NCBI GenBank assembly: GCA_002682825.1
Contig: NOKP01000044.1
Location: 125,291 to 189,290, forward strand
Direction: 5' to 3'
Origin: Neonectria sp. B-13
Taxonomy: Eukaryota > Ascomycota > Sordariomycetes > Hypocreales > Nectriaceae
Length of the DNA stretch: 64,000 bases
This document shows positions 23,895-34,198 of this stretch, piece after piece (the stretch's first letter is position 1; every line of letters begins with the position of its first letter). A program made the position numbers and the translations under genes. A model generated the notes under the pieces. That model had not been told where the DNA came from. It saw nothing but the letters and a program-made list of their open reading frames with translations, and searched no databases.

Positions 23895-24289
23895 AGGTGC
23901 TAGTTGAACGGTTAGGAAACGGTTGGGGAGTACTGTTTGTGTTGTCTGTATACTATTCTTCCTAAATATTCTTACCATCTCGGGCCTTCTTTTGGCGGGA
24001 TGCACAGATATGCCCACTACTAGACCTCTTCCATCCCTTGATCCCGTTTCTGGTCATGGTTATGCCCCTTTGACCCCCCTTGTTCTCCCTCTCCTATGGG
24101 TGCTGGAGACCCTCTCCCTCATTACCTTGTTGTTTTCTCTCAAGGATCACTTAGTCGAGTGAGTCGTGCACACTAAGAGATTAACGACAAGTGCAATAAC
24201 AGCTTACTCCCCATCATGTACTACGTAAGACAGTAAGTGTTTTATGGTGTACATCCTGTTTCCTTGTTTCCTATTTCCTCCTTAGCTCT
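23895..24289. other. Convergent 3' spacer
   Basis: Shared 3' region between the amidohydrolase and the Zn2Cys6 regulator, which converge. T-rich, no gene. Confidence 0.5.
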
Positions 24290-26806
24290 TTACCCAATAG
24301 GATTCATCATAAATCCCAAATCTAGACTCTCCCAGTTCCATAGATCCGCAAGATCGCCCAGCTCTACCTCTGACAGAATGTTAAACCTGGCACCTGGGGC
24401 TTCCTCTGCTGTCGTTTGCTGCATGTTATCGAACGTCATAGGCGCCTCAGGCTCAGGCCAGTTTGCGGCTTCACTCATCTGTGTAGTGCCAACTGCGGCT
24501 CCGCTACTCGGCTGGTTGTTGTACTGGTTTTGAGGCCAAGGGGGCACTGATGCGTAGGATGCGGTGGGGTTGATGGGCAACGGCGCACTGGAGCTGCCGT
24601 CAGTAGAGGGAGACAATGCGTATGAATTTGCCGGGTGAAGAGCTGTCGAATGGATGGAGGATGTTGCTGGCTGCAGAGATGCATCCGGAAACGTCAGGTT
24701 GGCCCAAGTATCAAATGGGGCCGCACCATGGCCAAATTGATGCGAGGCGGATGCAACTTGGAAAGCTGCTGGCGGAGGACCCCTCGGTACGTCGGCAACC
24801 CTCATTCGTTTGTTGTTGTTGGCGGATACAGGCTCCCAAACCCTGTCCACAAGGCGTCTCAAGACGTCATACGGCGTCTTGGCCGTCTCAGTCGCATTGC
24901 GCAGCTGCTTGAGGGTGGCGAGCGCAAGATCAACGGCGTTGATGATGTCGTCACGTTGAGAAACAGTGCCATCCTCGTCATGAAGTGCGGCGGAGCAGAG
25001 AAGTGCCGCAGTGTCAAAGATGCAAAACGGAACAAAGTGAAAGGTGGTGTCTCTGGACCACACATACTCGAAGAAGGATTGAACGGCCTTCATCAATCGC
25101 AACGCGTAGCCGATTCCATCGCGCCTAAACTGAAGCTCAATCTCGGGCGTGTATTTTGTCATTCGCTTGGCCATGTATGCTCTAAACGGGCCGAGAGTTA
25201 TGGAAAGCGTGCAGGTGTGCATGTAATGACGATGCAGGGCGACCCACGGATATTTGGCCTCGGGTGCGGTATCCGGAGTGCCAAAAGAATACGCAGGTGG
25301 AAAGGTGGCCATGAACGCTTCTAGGATTTGTTGGTACTCTTGAATGTCGACAGGGTCGGTGAGAATCTTTGGCGGCCCGAATCGTTTGAAGATGATGCCG
25401 ACGAGTTCCGACTGCATCTTCAGGTGCAAGAGTGGAGAGACGGGATACGCCTCCAGCGTGAGACTTGGGAGACCGATGTCAATGTCCGTGCGATCGATGA
25501 GCATCGGTCGGGCAAGCAATGACGAAACCAGCCTGTATATTGTTAGAACACAGCTTCATGGATGTCATCAAATAATCACTAACCAGTCCCAAGAGTCAAC
25601 AATGCACCACAGCCGTCTCCGAATTTCGCGATCAAATTCGGAAATGCAAGCGTCGGTTTCCTGGTGTAGGCCTTTTGACTGTTAGTAAGACTGTATCTCA
25701 GAACGCGTCGTATATAGAGCATGGCTATACCTAACGCCTGAGCTTCCCGAACTGTGGCACCTAGGACTTGCCAACACTCGACGAAGCGCGCTTCAGCCTT
25801 GAACCAGTAGCACGAGTGCAGTAGGTACTGGATTGAAAAGAGGTGACCGTGTCCTACCGGGATTGCGCTGTGAAGTTCTCGCGCGGCGCTGTGGTACTGG
25901 TCCGTGAGGTCCTTGACAGAGAAACCGAGGTCGGCTTCGAGCGATGCGGCCAGTTTGGCATCGGTGTGTTGAACGGAACAGGCGCAGACCATAATGATGA
26001 GACAGGTCCATTGCAGTCCCAGGGGTCGGTTTGCTGCTCTGTCTCTCCACCACTCGGCGTATTCGTTGATGAAGTTCGGAGGGTAGATGATGTAGTAGTA
26101 GTAGTTGACGTTTGTGAGAAAGTTCTGGACCAGAGTGTCTGCACGCGGATCGCCGTTAGTCGGCGAAGACGGAGAATGGAGGACGGCAATTTCCATTGCA
26201 CTTACCAATGTATTGCCTCGGCGGCAATATGTGAAGAGCGCGCTGTAGTTGAGGGCTGCTACTGATGTTGGCACGATACTGCTCGGCGCCTGATTTCTTC
26301 TTGGCCTGCCACAAGTCAACGAGGTGTCTACGGGGGACGGAGACAAAGACAAAGACACAAGATATGTGTTAGTCGGTGGCGCGTCTTACGTCAATCTCAA
26401 GATTGGCGAGAATGTGAGAGCTGGTATAGCCGATGGCCTCCAGCCCAGCCACAGTGTCCCACTCGTCAACATCGTGGTTGCTGTCGCGCTCGCGCTTCCG
26501 CTTCACGTCGATTGACGGGACCCAGGCGCTGTTCTGGTCGGTGTCATGGTTGAAGCTGCATCGGTCGGCGACCTTTCGCTTCTGGCAGTGATTGCAGGGC
26601 CATTCTCGGTTGCACTGGAACCGATTAGCGAACGAGTCAGCATGGTTGTGGGGTTGTGTCCGTGTCCGCGGGGAATCGGGATATATCGTGGTGGAGATGG
26701 TTGGCTCGCTTACCTTTTGCTTGCGGCGTTGACACTCAGTACACGCAGGACGAGCTGGGCTCGCTTCTTTGGGAGCTTCGTCTTCTGGCATGCTTCTGGC
26801 TTCCAT
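24290..26806 (-). CDS. Zn2Cys6 fungal transcription factor
   Basis: Six exons on the minus strand (26806-26714, 26614-26390, 26305-26206, 26138-25731, 25671-25584, 25532-24290) keep one frame of 718 residues, all with GT-AG introns. The Zn cluster is split by intron 1: ACTECQRRKQK then CNREWPCNHCQKRKVADRC, spacing CX2CX6CX5CX2CX8C. The middle homology domain follows (LVQNFLTNVNYYYYIIYPPN; CSVQHTDAKLAASLEADLGF; EFDREIRRRLWCIVDSWDW). The C-terminus is Pro/Ser/Gln-rich with acidic residues (EVELGDLADLWNWESLDLGF), a likely activation region. It is a nuclear DNA-binding regulator, expected on CGG-type sites. Targets are unknown; the convergent amidohydrolase is a possible one. The start could be the second Met five codons in. 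Confidence 0.88.
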
Positions 26807-28816
26807 CTCGAAGTCCGAGAAGGCTGCAGCTTTGTTGCAAGAGGACAGAATCCAAGATTTGGCCTGCGAGCCGGGCGGGGCAGTTGAACTTGTCTTGCTT
26901 CTGACTCGGGGCCGGCGGTACTTTTTACCCGAACTATCGCGAGCGGGGTTTCCCGTCGAGGCACATGGCGAAAAGTGCTTTGTGCAACATCAGTCGTGCT
27001 TGCGGATTGGGCTGCGTTTATGGCTTCCGCTGTGGCTTCAAGCTGTGCGAATACATGGGCTGTTGCCTCAGGAAGAGGTGTCATAGACTATCCATACCCC
27101 TCGGTGGGTTGCACTTGAACTGGAGAATCAGGGCCTTGGCGTTGATCATCACAGGTGGGACAGTTGTCTAGTTGAGTTGTGGAATACGAGCCACCTACCA
27201 AAGTGCTTTTGTTCTTGGCTCGGTTTTATGCTGTAGTTAGCCTAGCAGGCTAGCACATGAGTCGTGGCACGCCAATTCTCGCCCCCAGGCTACCGCTACA
27301 GAAGGTGACTTCAAGGACCCTTTGTGGAACGTTCATCGGGAACCCCGATAACGTTTTGATTGGATGGGAGGGTTCCCTTGAGTCTACCAATTAGTACCCA
27401 CATTTGGATATCTATGGTGCTATAACCTTGCATTCCTCACGGAGGATCTTGACGATTGGCATGATAGCGAGACAATGTTCATCCAGCCTCATTTTCCTTT
27501 TTTAAACGTGTGACGTGTTGTCGAGCAGCGGACTCGCTATGAGACTCTACAGCCAGGTGTACGTACTGACGCACGGTTGCAACCCTAGGCTGACCAAAGT
27601 TTCGCCAAACATAATAGAACATCAACTATTAGGATGAGAACCCAGGAAGCAACGACCACTCTGAACTCAGATGTTGCTCAAGACACTAGAGCAAGGTATC
27701 CATGCTTGCCGTTGGCTGTTCTTGTCACCCACAGACTGGAGCATTCATTAGAGTGGTGGAGTCCTTTCAAAGAGTGCCGTTGCTGCGACGGCGACAATTG
27801 ACATTGGGGTTCAATTAAGGTAGGACCAATGAAAGCACTGATATCTTACCCCATGTCCATATTCATCAAGGTGGAGGCACGACCAGCGATTCTCTTTGTC
27901 ATGTGATGGCTCTCTGTCTTCTTGCTCCTGGGTCCGTTACAGCAGCTTGTATTGCCAGATACGTAATGGTCAGAGTCTGGAATATTCTTCCCGTCTCGCC
28001 TTCACGTGTTCTTTTCCCAGCTCCGCATTCCAATTCTGTAGGACAATTAACCAACTCGCCGATGTTGAGTGCTTCATTCACCATCAAGTACTACGGTTCT
28101 TCCCATCCAAGGTAAGATTCCAATCGAAACAAGCACCTGATTTTCCACGCACTTGTATGATATACGCACACTTAAAGATTGGTTCGAGCTGTACGCGATG
28201 TGCAATCAAAGGCGCGAGGAATCAAATATTTCATCACAGCCCGAGAAGTCAACAACCACGTGAAGTCATGGTGTCGCCGAATGCAGCCATCCAGACCCCA
28301 CCCAAGACTTTGAGCTCCCTCAGCAGAGACGTGAAAAAGAAGCCACATCGTGACTTGAGATACTGGTAAACTCCCCCGTCCACCAGCCAGCTACTCCGCA
28401 CTCTACATATTCGGAGTGATTCCAGGTGGGTCTGGCTGGCTACGCCGAATTATTGTGGATATCTGTCGGCTCAGGTGCACATCAAGTAATGATAACGTCA
28501 GAAAGGTGATAACGAGCGAACCCCAATTGCGTCCTCTGGGAGTCTTGTTCTGGTGGTGAGCGAATCGAATGCGGGATTAAGCCTCAATTGGACAGACTTT
28601 CTATAAATAGATGATTTGGCTTGTCTCCCGCGATAGCGATTTTTCTCTTATTACTTCACATCTTGGTCACTATTACTTGCCCTTCATTCCTTCTGTACCA
28701 GGTTGGACTTCAACTCCCCACAAGTGCCCCGTACGTTGGAACATCTGAAGCTCGCTCAACAAGTTCTTCCGGTTGCTGCGCTGTAACCAACTCTACTTAC
28801 AATCTTAACCTCAATC
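26807..28816. other. Intergenic region, nothing identified
   Basis: Two kilobases between divergently transcribed genes. A 124-codon minus frame at 26710-27084 overlaps the regulator's first exon in another frame and may be leader sequence. Other frames are short. No repeats noted. Confidence 0.4.
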
Positions 28817-29439
28817 ATGGTGTCCGCGGTGTCTGCCCCAGCCAATGTCCGCCATGCTCGGCGAGAAGGTTTGTACCCAAAAATGCAATGACATTATGCA
28901 GATGGAACTAATGAATCTCGATAGATGTCCCCGCCATTCTCAACCTTATCCGACAGTTGGCGGAGTGTGAAGGAGAAATGAAGTCGATGGAAGCGACAGA
29001 ATCCAAGCTGGAGTCCACAATCGCATTTGGGCCGCCCAACTCGGATCCAAAACGGTCAGCCTCCGAACCCAGCGAACCAATCTCACCAGAAAAGCCTGTA
29101 CGCTGCATCCTGATCTTCAACGAGACTGAGAAGGCCGTGGGCTTGGCGATATACTATTACAACTACAGCACCTGGCAGGCGAAACCCGGCGTGTTCCTCG
29201 AGGACCTGTTTGTGCTTCCTTCGGAGCGTGGAAAAGGGCTTGGCAAGAGATTGCTGGCCGAATTGGCAAACGAAGTGGTCAAAATAAAAGGCGGGCGGCT
29301 GGAATGGAACGTGTTCAGGGCCAACAGGGCTGGTATCAAGTTCTACGAGTCAACCGGGGCGAACCTGCGGAACGAGTTGATCAAGATGAGACTCGATGGA
29401 GAGGATATCAGCATGCTAGCTAGTACCATAACGCGATAA
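28817..29439 (+). CDS. GNAT N-acetyltransferase, diamine/thialysine acetyltransferase type
   Basis: Exons 28817-28868 and 28925-29439 (56-nt intron, GTTTGT...GATAG) give 188 residues. The join creates HARREDVPAILNLIRQLAEC, the usual start of SSAT-like acetyltransferases. Motif A is VFLEDLFVLPSERGKGLGKR, with the Q/RxxGxG/A acetyl-CoA loop as RGKGLG. Later come GRLEWNVFRANRAGIKFYES and TGANLRNE. A Ser/Pro/Glu-rich insert (about residues 45-75) replaces the short loop of bacterial homologues. It should transfer acetyl from acetyl-CoA to a primary amine such as a polyamine or thialysine; the substrate is not deducible. Cytosolic by lack of targeting signals. It stands alone, upstream of the second Zn2Cys6 gene. 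Confidence 0.9.
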
Positions 29440-29910
29440 CCAGCCACCGAGCCGAGAATTGAACGGTTTCGTTGACACTGCATCTTGACATTGGTTTTCT
29501 GACCTTTGAAATTTTTACGGGGAGTTCGAGAAGTTTTGGTAGCATTCATCACGACTTCGGAGCGTTGCCGGTGTTCTCTGTACGGCCCAAGGTGGTCGAA
29601 CGAACACCCGTCGGTCCACAAAGCCGGACCAAGCCGCCAAACTAAGCCCGAAGGATCCAACAGTCTCGGAGCGGCAGACCGCTTAGTCCAACGCGTCCGT
29701 GTGTCTGCAAACATTCCGACGTCGTGACCTGGTAATTAATTAGTCACCGCGACCCGCCTTTTTCTACGCCGAACATGCCGATCTCTTCGGCGTAGCTGTC
29801 TCTCCCTTTGACTCTCATCCTTCATCTCCCCCGACGAGAAAGCACCGCTGCCGACTCGACGCTCCGAGGCAAGCCAATCAAATCGGCTCCCGGCATATCG
29901 ACCATCGACG
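29440..29910. other. Spacer and promoter of the second Zn2Cys6 gene
   Basis: No gene. GC-moderate spacer in tandem orientation between the acetyltransferase and regulator. Confidence 0.45.
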
Positions 29911-32158
29911 ATGCCGAAGGTGCCCAAACTGCCGGCCTGCGATCCTTGTAGATCGTCCAAGCTGGCGTGCGACCACACGCGGCCAGTGTGTTCTCGATGC
30001 CGCGGCAGAAACCAAGCAACCAACTGCACATATCGACTGAGGCCGTTTAAAAAGGACAAGAGAAAATCCACTGTACCTTCTTCAATTCCAGATGAAACGT
30101 AAGCAGTTACTGTGTGTATCGCTTAGACGACTCCGTCAGACGCTTATGTTTGAACAGCCAACAGCCCAATGTCGTTAGTAGTTCTTCATCGAGGGCTGAG
30201 ACACCAGTCACCGGTTTCCTAGCAACGCCAAACAACTACCCCAACCCAGGATACCTGGGGTCTTTTAGCCACACCACCCTTTTCGATCATCTTCCGCTTG
30301 GGAATGGCAGTGCCAATGAGATCTCTCCACACGTGGGCCAAGCTTGGGGTTCTCTTTCGCAGAGAATAGTAAACGAGACGCAAGTTTCGCAGGGTGTCGA
30401 GCTAATCGAGCAGCTCCGTCGCTTTGTCCAAATTCCGGCTTGCGTAAGACTCGTCAAAGCGTGGCTTGACACAGGAGCGAATCTTCCCATCTCAGGGCTG
30501 TTCACTGAGAAATGCACCCTCACTGCACAACATCTTCTCGCGGATCTTGGCGGAAGCTCAGTAAATGCCATGGAAATCTCAAGGAACTTATTCGTCCAAT
30601 CATGCCGTCCACTGGTTATGAACGTAAATACGACCTTTGACGATTTCTGTGCCCAATTTTGTCAAGAGAATGCAAGATGGGAAACCCTTGGGCTATTTTT
30701 CACAACCGTGTCCCGAGCCACCTTTAGGTTCAACTGTTCTGACACGCCATACAACTCCGAGCAGCAGCGACGGAACTTACGAAAACTTGCTATGCACTAC
30801 TCGGACCGGTGCTTGGACTTTTCCCTCTCACTCGACTGCTTGAACGACTTGCAGCTGATACTGCAATACGAAAACTTCATTCTGCACTCACTTGTTGACG
30901 GTGACCAGAGTAAGTCAAAGATCAACCCCAGCCAATTCATTCTAATCAGATGCTAGGCTACCAGTCATGGAGAAAGCTAGGTGACGTCGCCAGCTCCTTG
31001 TTCGCTCTTGGGTATCATCAAGATACCAAAAACAGTGCTCCAGCGCCTGGCTTTCTGAAGGATCTAAGGCAGGCTGTATTTGCACGAGCGTATTCTGCGG
31101 ATAAAAACATTTCCATATTTCTCGGTCGTCCGTCACGCATCCACCGACAGCATTGTCTTTTTCGGCTCCCAGGACAGGATGCCGAATCGTCTCAAAGCAG
31201 TCCGTATTTCTCCCAGGAATGGGGACAACAAGAGCACTTCGATTACATGGTCGATACGCACTGGTATGCCCTGTGTGCGGCCCTCAAAGAGGACGTGCTG
31301 CTCATCTTTGGAGAAGACTGCTATGAAGAGAGAATGAGACGTGCAAGGTGAGTAAAATGGTACGTTACGAGGGAACTTTGCTGATCGTCGCAGCGTAATC
31401 CAAGCCAAGGCCGAATCACAATGGCTGGCCTTCCCTCAAAATTTCCGCCTAGAGGGCACAATAAGGGCCTATGATCGACAACCGTTGGACTTGGATCTGA
31501 TGGTTAGCGCCCGTCTGAACTACCTCCACGTTTTGTTTATGCTTCGTTTGGCATTGGTACGACGCATATCGGAACCGGACGCCCAACTGGTTGCGATATC
31601 GGCCGACATGCTGGCGCTGGTGATTGAGGCGGTGATGATCAAGGATCGTTTGATAGATTCAGGCACATCACTTATCTGGAAGGAAAGTCACGAGCACAAG
31701 TGTAGGAAGCATGCACTAACATCTTACAGGTCGCATACTATGGATTGGCAGCTGCGGGTGTCATAAGTCTTTCATTGCTATACGGACCGCAGGCAATTTT
31801 GAATCACGGAATAGCTATCTCAACAGTCTTCCAACACCTAAGCGTTCTAGTCGCCGAGGTCGAAGTTGGGACGTTGGTCTGCAAGGAGGATGCGAACTAT
31901 GCACTCCTTGAAGGGGCGACACGAACCATAAAAAGCCTCCTCGATCGACTCTTGTCTGGTAGAATGGGGGCACAACTCCTAAGCCAACCAACAGGCAATA
32001 CCCTCCCATGTCCTCCGACTCTGCTAAATGACGGAAATTGGAACCCGTGGGATCACAGCAACCTTCAAGACTTTGAAGTGGATTTCTGGCTCACTCTCGC
32101 CGAGCACCCATTCCTCGTTGGGGACGAGGTGGGAGTGCAAGGCTTCTCGGGTCCATAG
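29911..32158 (+). CDS. Zn2Cys6 transcription factor with a non-GT splice donor
   Basis: Exons 29911-30098, 30158-30909, 30957-31347, 31394-31682 and 31730-32158 give 682 residues in one frame. The Zn cluster sits at the N-terminus: CDPCRSSKLACDHTRPVCSR then CRGRNQATNC (CX2CX6CX6CX2CX8C). It is followed by basic KKDKRK and a fungal-specific middle region (YQSWRKLGDVASSLFALGYH; GRPSRIHRQHC). The first three introns are standard GT-AG. The fourth joins LIWK to VAYYGLAAAGV only if its donor is GAAAGT at 31683, one base from the ideal GTAAGT. No GT in the right phase is nearby. So the donor is mutated, non-canonical or misread, and the C-terminal 143 residues may be lost. It converges, with 41 bp between stops, on the aminotransferase, which with the decarboxylase could be its target. 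Confidence 0.82.
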
Positions 32159-32199
32159 ATTTCCAGCCCCAGAGCCAAAAAGACACTAGAAGCAGATTA

Positions 32200-33744
32200 T
32201 CAAGAGAGCTGGTACTCCTTTCGCACAGCCATCGCAAATCGTTCGATTGCTTGAATGAGGTCGTTCTCAGGGGCGGCGGCGAAGGTCATCCGGAAGAAAA
32301 CCTTGGGAGAGTGTTCGCTTCCGGCAGCAAACCAACTGCCCTTGCTGACAAGGACTCCGTTGTCACGAGCGGAATTGAAGACTCGGTCTTCTATCTCGGA
32401 AGCAAACTGCCGAGTTTGCTCAATGGAGCCATCCTGCTTAGCTTCTGGGTGTTTCGGCACAGAGGCTTCGATCCAGAGGAACATGCCTGTCGTGGGAATA
32501 TCCCAGTGACAAATCTCCGAGGGAAGGTTGCGATTGCAAGCCTCAACCAGAATGTTCCGGCGCGCACGATATTCGGATGATAGATAGCTCAGCCATGAAA
32601 TGAAGCCCCCGTGGCCCCAAGTCTCGTCCAGAAGCTTGTACACCATGGCCTGTGAAGGACCGCTGGGCGACAATACGCCAACTTCTGTCTGAGAGATGAA
32701 TTTAGCAATGACTTGGGAGCTTCCTGTCACCCAGCCACACCGAAGTCCTGGAGCCAAGATCTTGGACGTTGTATCCATGCGCAAAACCCGCCCGGACACA
32801 TCCATAGACAAGTATGAGACGGGCAACCGAGCCAGGAATGCGTCAGGGGTTGCTTGAGCGGGTTCCGAAGTCGTCGGCTCAGAGTTGGCGTCTCCCAGCT
32901 GGATAAAATAATAAGGATCGTCCTCCAAGATGTATAAATCATGTTCCTCAGCGACCCGATAAATGGCCTTTCGCCGTGCTAGGTTTTGTGTCGTGCCGGT
33001 TGGGTTTTGTCCGGTCGGGATGGTGTACAAGAGGGATGGTTTTGGGCCTTTGGAGGCATCCCAGTTGCGCAACTTTTCGTCAAGATCTTCAGCCACGAGG
33101 CCAAACTCATCCATCTCCACGCCGACGACGTTGAGACCTTGAGCCTTCGCAGTGGCCGTCGTTCCCGAGTAGGTGTGGCTCTCGAACAGAACCCAGTCGC
33201 CGCGATTGCAGAACACTCGAAAGGCGATTTCGATCGCAGAAGTTGTTCCGCAAGTCATGCAGCATTCCCAATCACCGTAAGGCGGGTCGTGGATTAACTC
33301 TGTGTGCTCCGTGACGAAGCGCAGGGACTGGGGGGAGCCAGCGGAGTAGCCATAGTTCATGACGACAGCCAAGTCGTACGCTGCCTCATCTCTCTTACAA
33401 GACATGAGGGCTGTCGTGCTCTTATCTGATCCCTTGGAGCCGCCATAGTTCCATGCCGCGCTCATGTTCAGTGTCTCCCAAGGAAAGTACTGTGGTGAAG
33501 GCCTGGCTGTCCCCAAAGTGATCAGAGCTGGTTGGCCGGGGGCTCTCGCCGACATTCTCAAAGGAGAGGGGATATGGCTGAGACTTTCAATGCTGAATCG
33601 ATGATCCCATCTCTTAGACTGCGGCTTGGAGCCAGATGCCTGGATTTTGAAGTGGTTGGAGGAAGTATAAGGGGCGCATCCTGGAGGGAGTGGATCAGAC
33701 TTGGATCGCTTCTCCTCCACTTTGGTGAGCTTTGCGTGAAACAT
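32200..33744 (-). CDS. Class I/II aminotransferase, aromatic aminotransferase (ARO8-like) type
   Basis: An intronless frame of 514 residues. It matches the fungal aromatic and 2-aminoadipate aminotransferase group. Visible landmarks are MNYGYSAGSPQSLRFVTEH, TCGTTSAIEIAFRVFCNRGD (cofactor phosphate side), TIPTGQNPTGT (conserved Asn), LYILEDDPYYFI (Asp/Tyr pair) and RMDTTSKILAPGLRCGWVTG, with the PLP-binding Lys. FFRMTFA near the C-terminus holds the substrate-carboxylate Arg. It should transaminate aromatic (or branched) amino acids to 2-keto acids with PLP in the cytosol; exact specificity cannot be read. It is divergent (454 bp) from a thiamine-dependent keto-acid decarboxylase that would take its product, which suggests co-regulation. 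The N-terminal 60 residues are variable, and MSARAPGQPAL (residue 64) is an alternative start. Confidence 0.92.
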   Translation of the reverse strand: MFHAKLTKVEEKRSKSDPLPPGCAPYTSSNHFKIQASGSKPQSKRWDHRFSIESLSHIPSPLRMSARAPGQPALITLGTARPSPQYFPWETLNMSAAWNYGGSKGSDKSTTALMSCKRDEAAYDLAVVMNYGYSAGSPQSLRFVTEHTELIHDPPYGDWECCMTCGTTSAIEIAFRVFCNRGDWVLFESHTYSGTTATAKAQGLNVVGVEMDEFGLVAEDLDEKLRNWDASKGPKPSLLYTIPTGQNPTGTTQNLARRKAIYRVAEEHDLYILEDDPYYFIQLGDANSEPTTSEPAQATPDAFLARLPVSYLSMDVSGRVLRMDTTSKILAPGLRCGWVTGSSQVIAKFISQTEVGVLSPSGPSQAMVYKLLDETWGHGGFISWLSYLSSEYRARRNILVEACNRNLPSEICHWDIPTTGMFLWIEASVPKHPEAKQDGSIEQTRQFASEIEDRVFNSARDNGVLVSKGSWFAAGSEHSPKVFFRMTFAAAPENDLIQAIERFAMAVRKEYQLS

Positions 33745-34198
33745 TTTGTTCAGCGAATTTTGGTATAAAAGAACCTGATTGAATATGCCATGAAATTCCA
33801 GACTCTCCAGGCCTGCTTTATAACTCTATCTCCACGCTCTCGTGACATGCTGTGTCACTCGGAGTAGGCACTCGGAGTAGGAACGTCGGGAGAGCTAGTG
33901 GCTTCGGAATAGACACTTCGGCGTAGTCGCTTCGGGGCATTCTCGCAACGAGTTTATGCCGACTTTTATCCTAAGCCGATGAGATGGAGTCTCTAGTCTC
34001 GGATATTCGCGCCATAATAGTGGATTTCGCTGTTTGGTTGGTTCTTTGAAGGGTCACGGCATGACCTGTGTTCCTCGGCCCCGCGCAGCATAAGAGAGAG
34101 ACATCTGTTGATAGAGGACGCTTACTCGGCCCAATTCGCAATCTTGTTGTATCTTTCGTCAACTCTCTCTCTTGATTTACTGAAGTCAAGCACGAACA
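33745..34198. promoter_or_regulatory. Shared promoter of aminotransferase and decarboxylase genes
   Basis: 454 bp between divergent start codons, the natural place for common control of the two-step pathway. A short direct repeat, ggcactcggagtagg-like, appears around 33,855-33,885. CGG half-sites occur, as expected for a Zn2Cys6 regulator, but none is assigned. Confidence 0.6.

Noticed and set aside
24635..25324. 229-codon plus-strand frame
   Set aside because: Antisense to the last exon of the Zn2Cys6 regulator, whose frame and motifs are clear.
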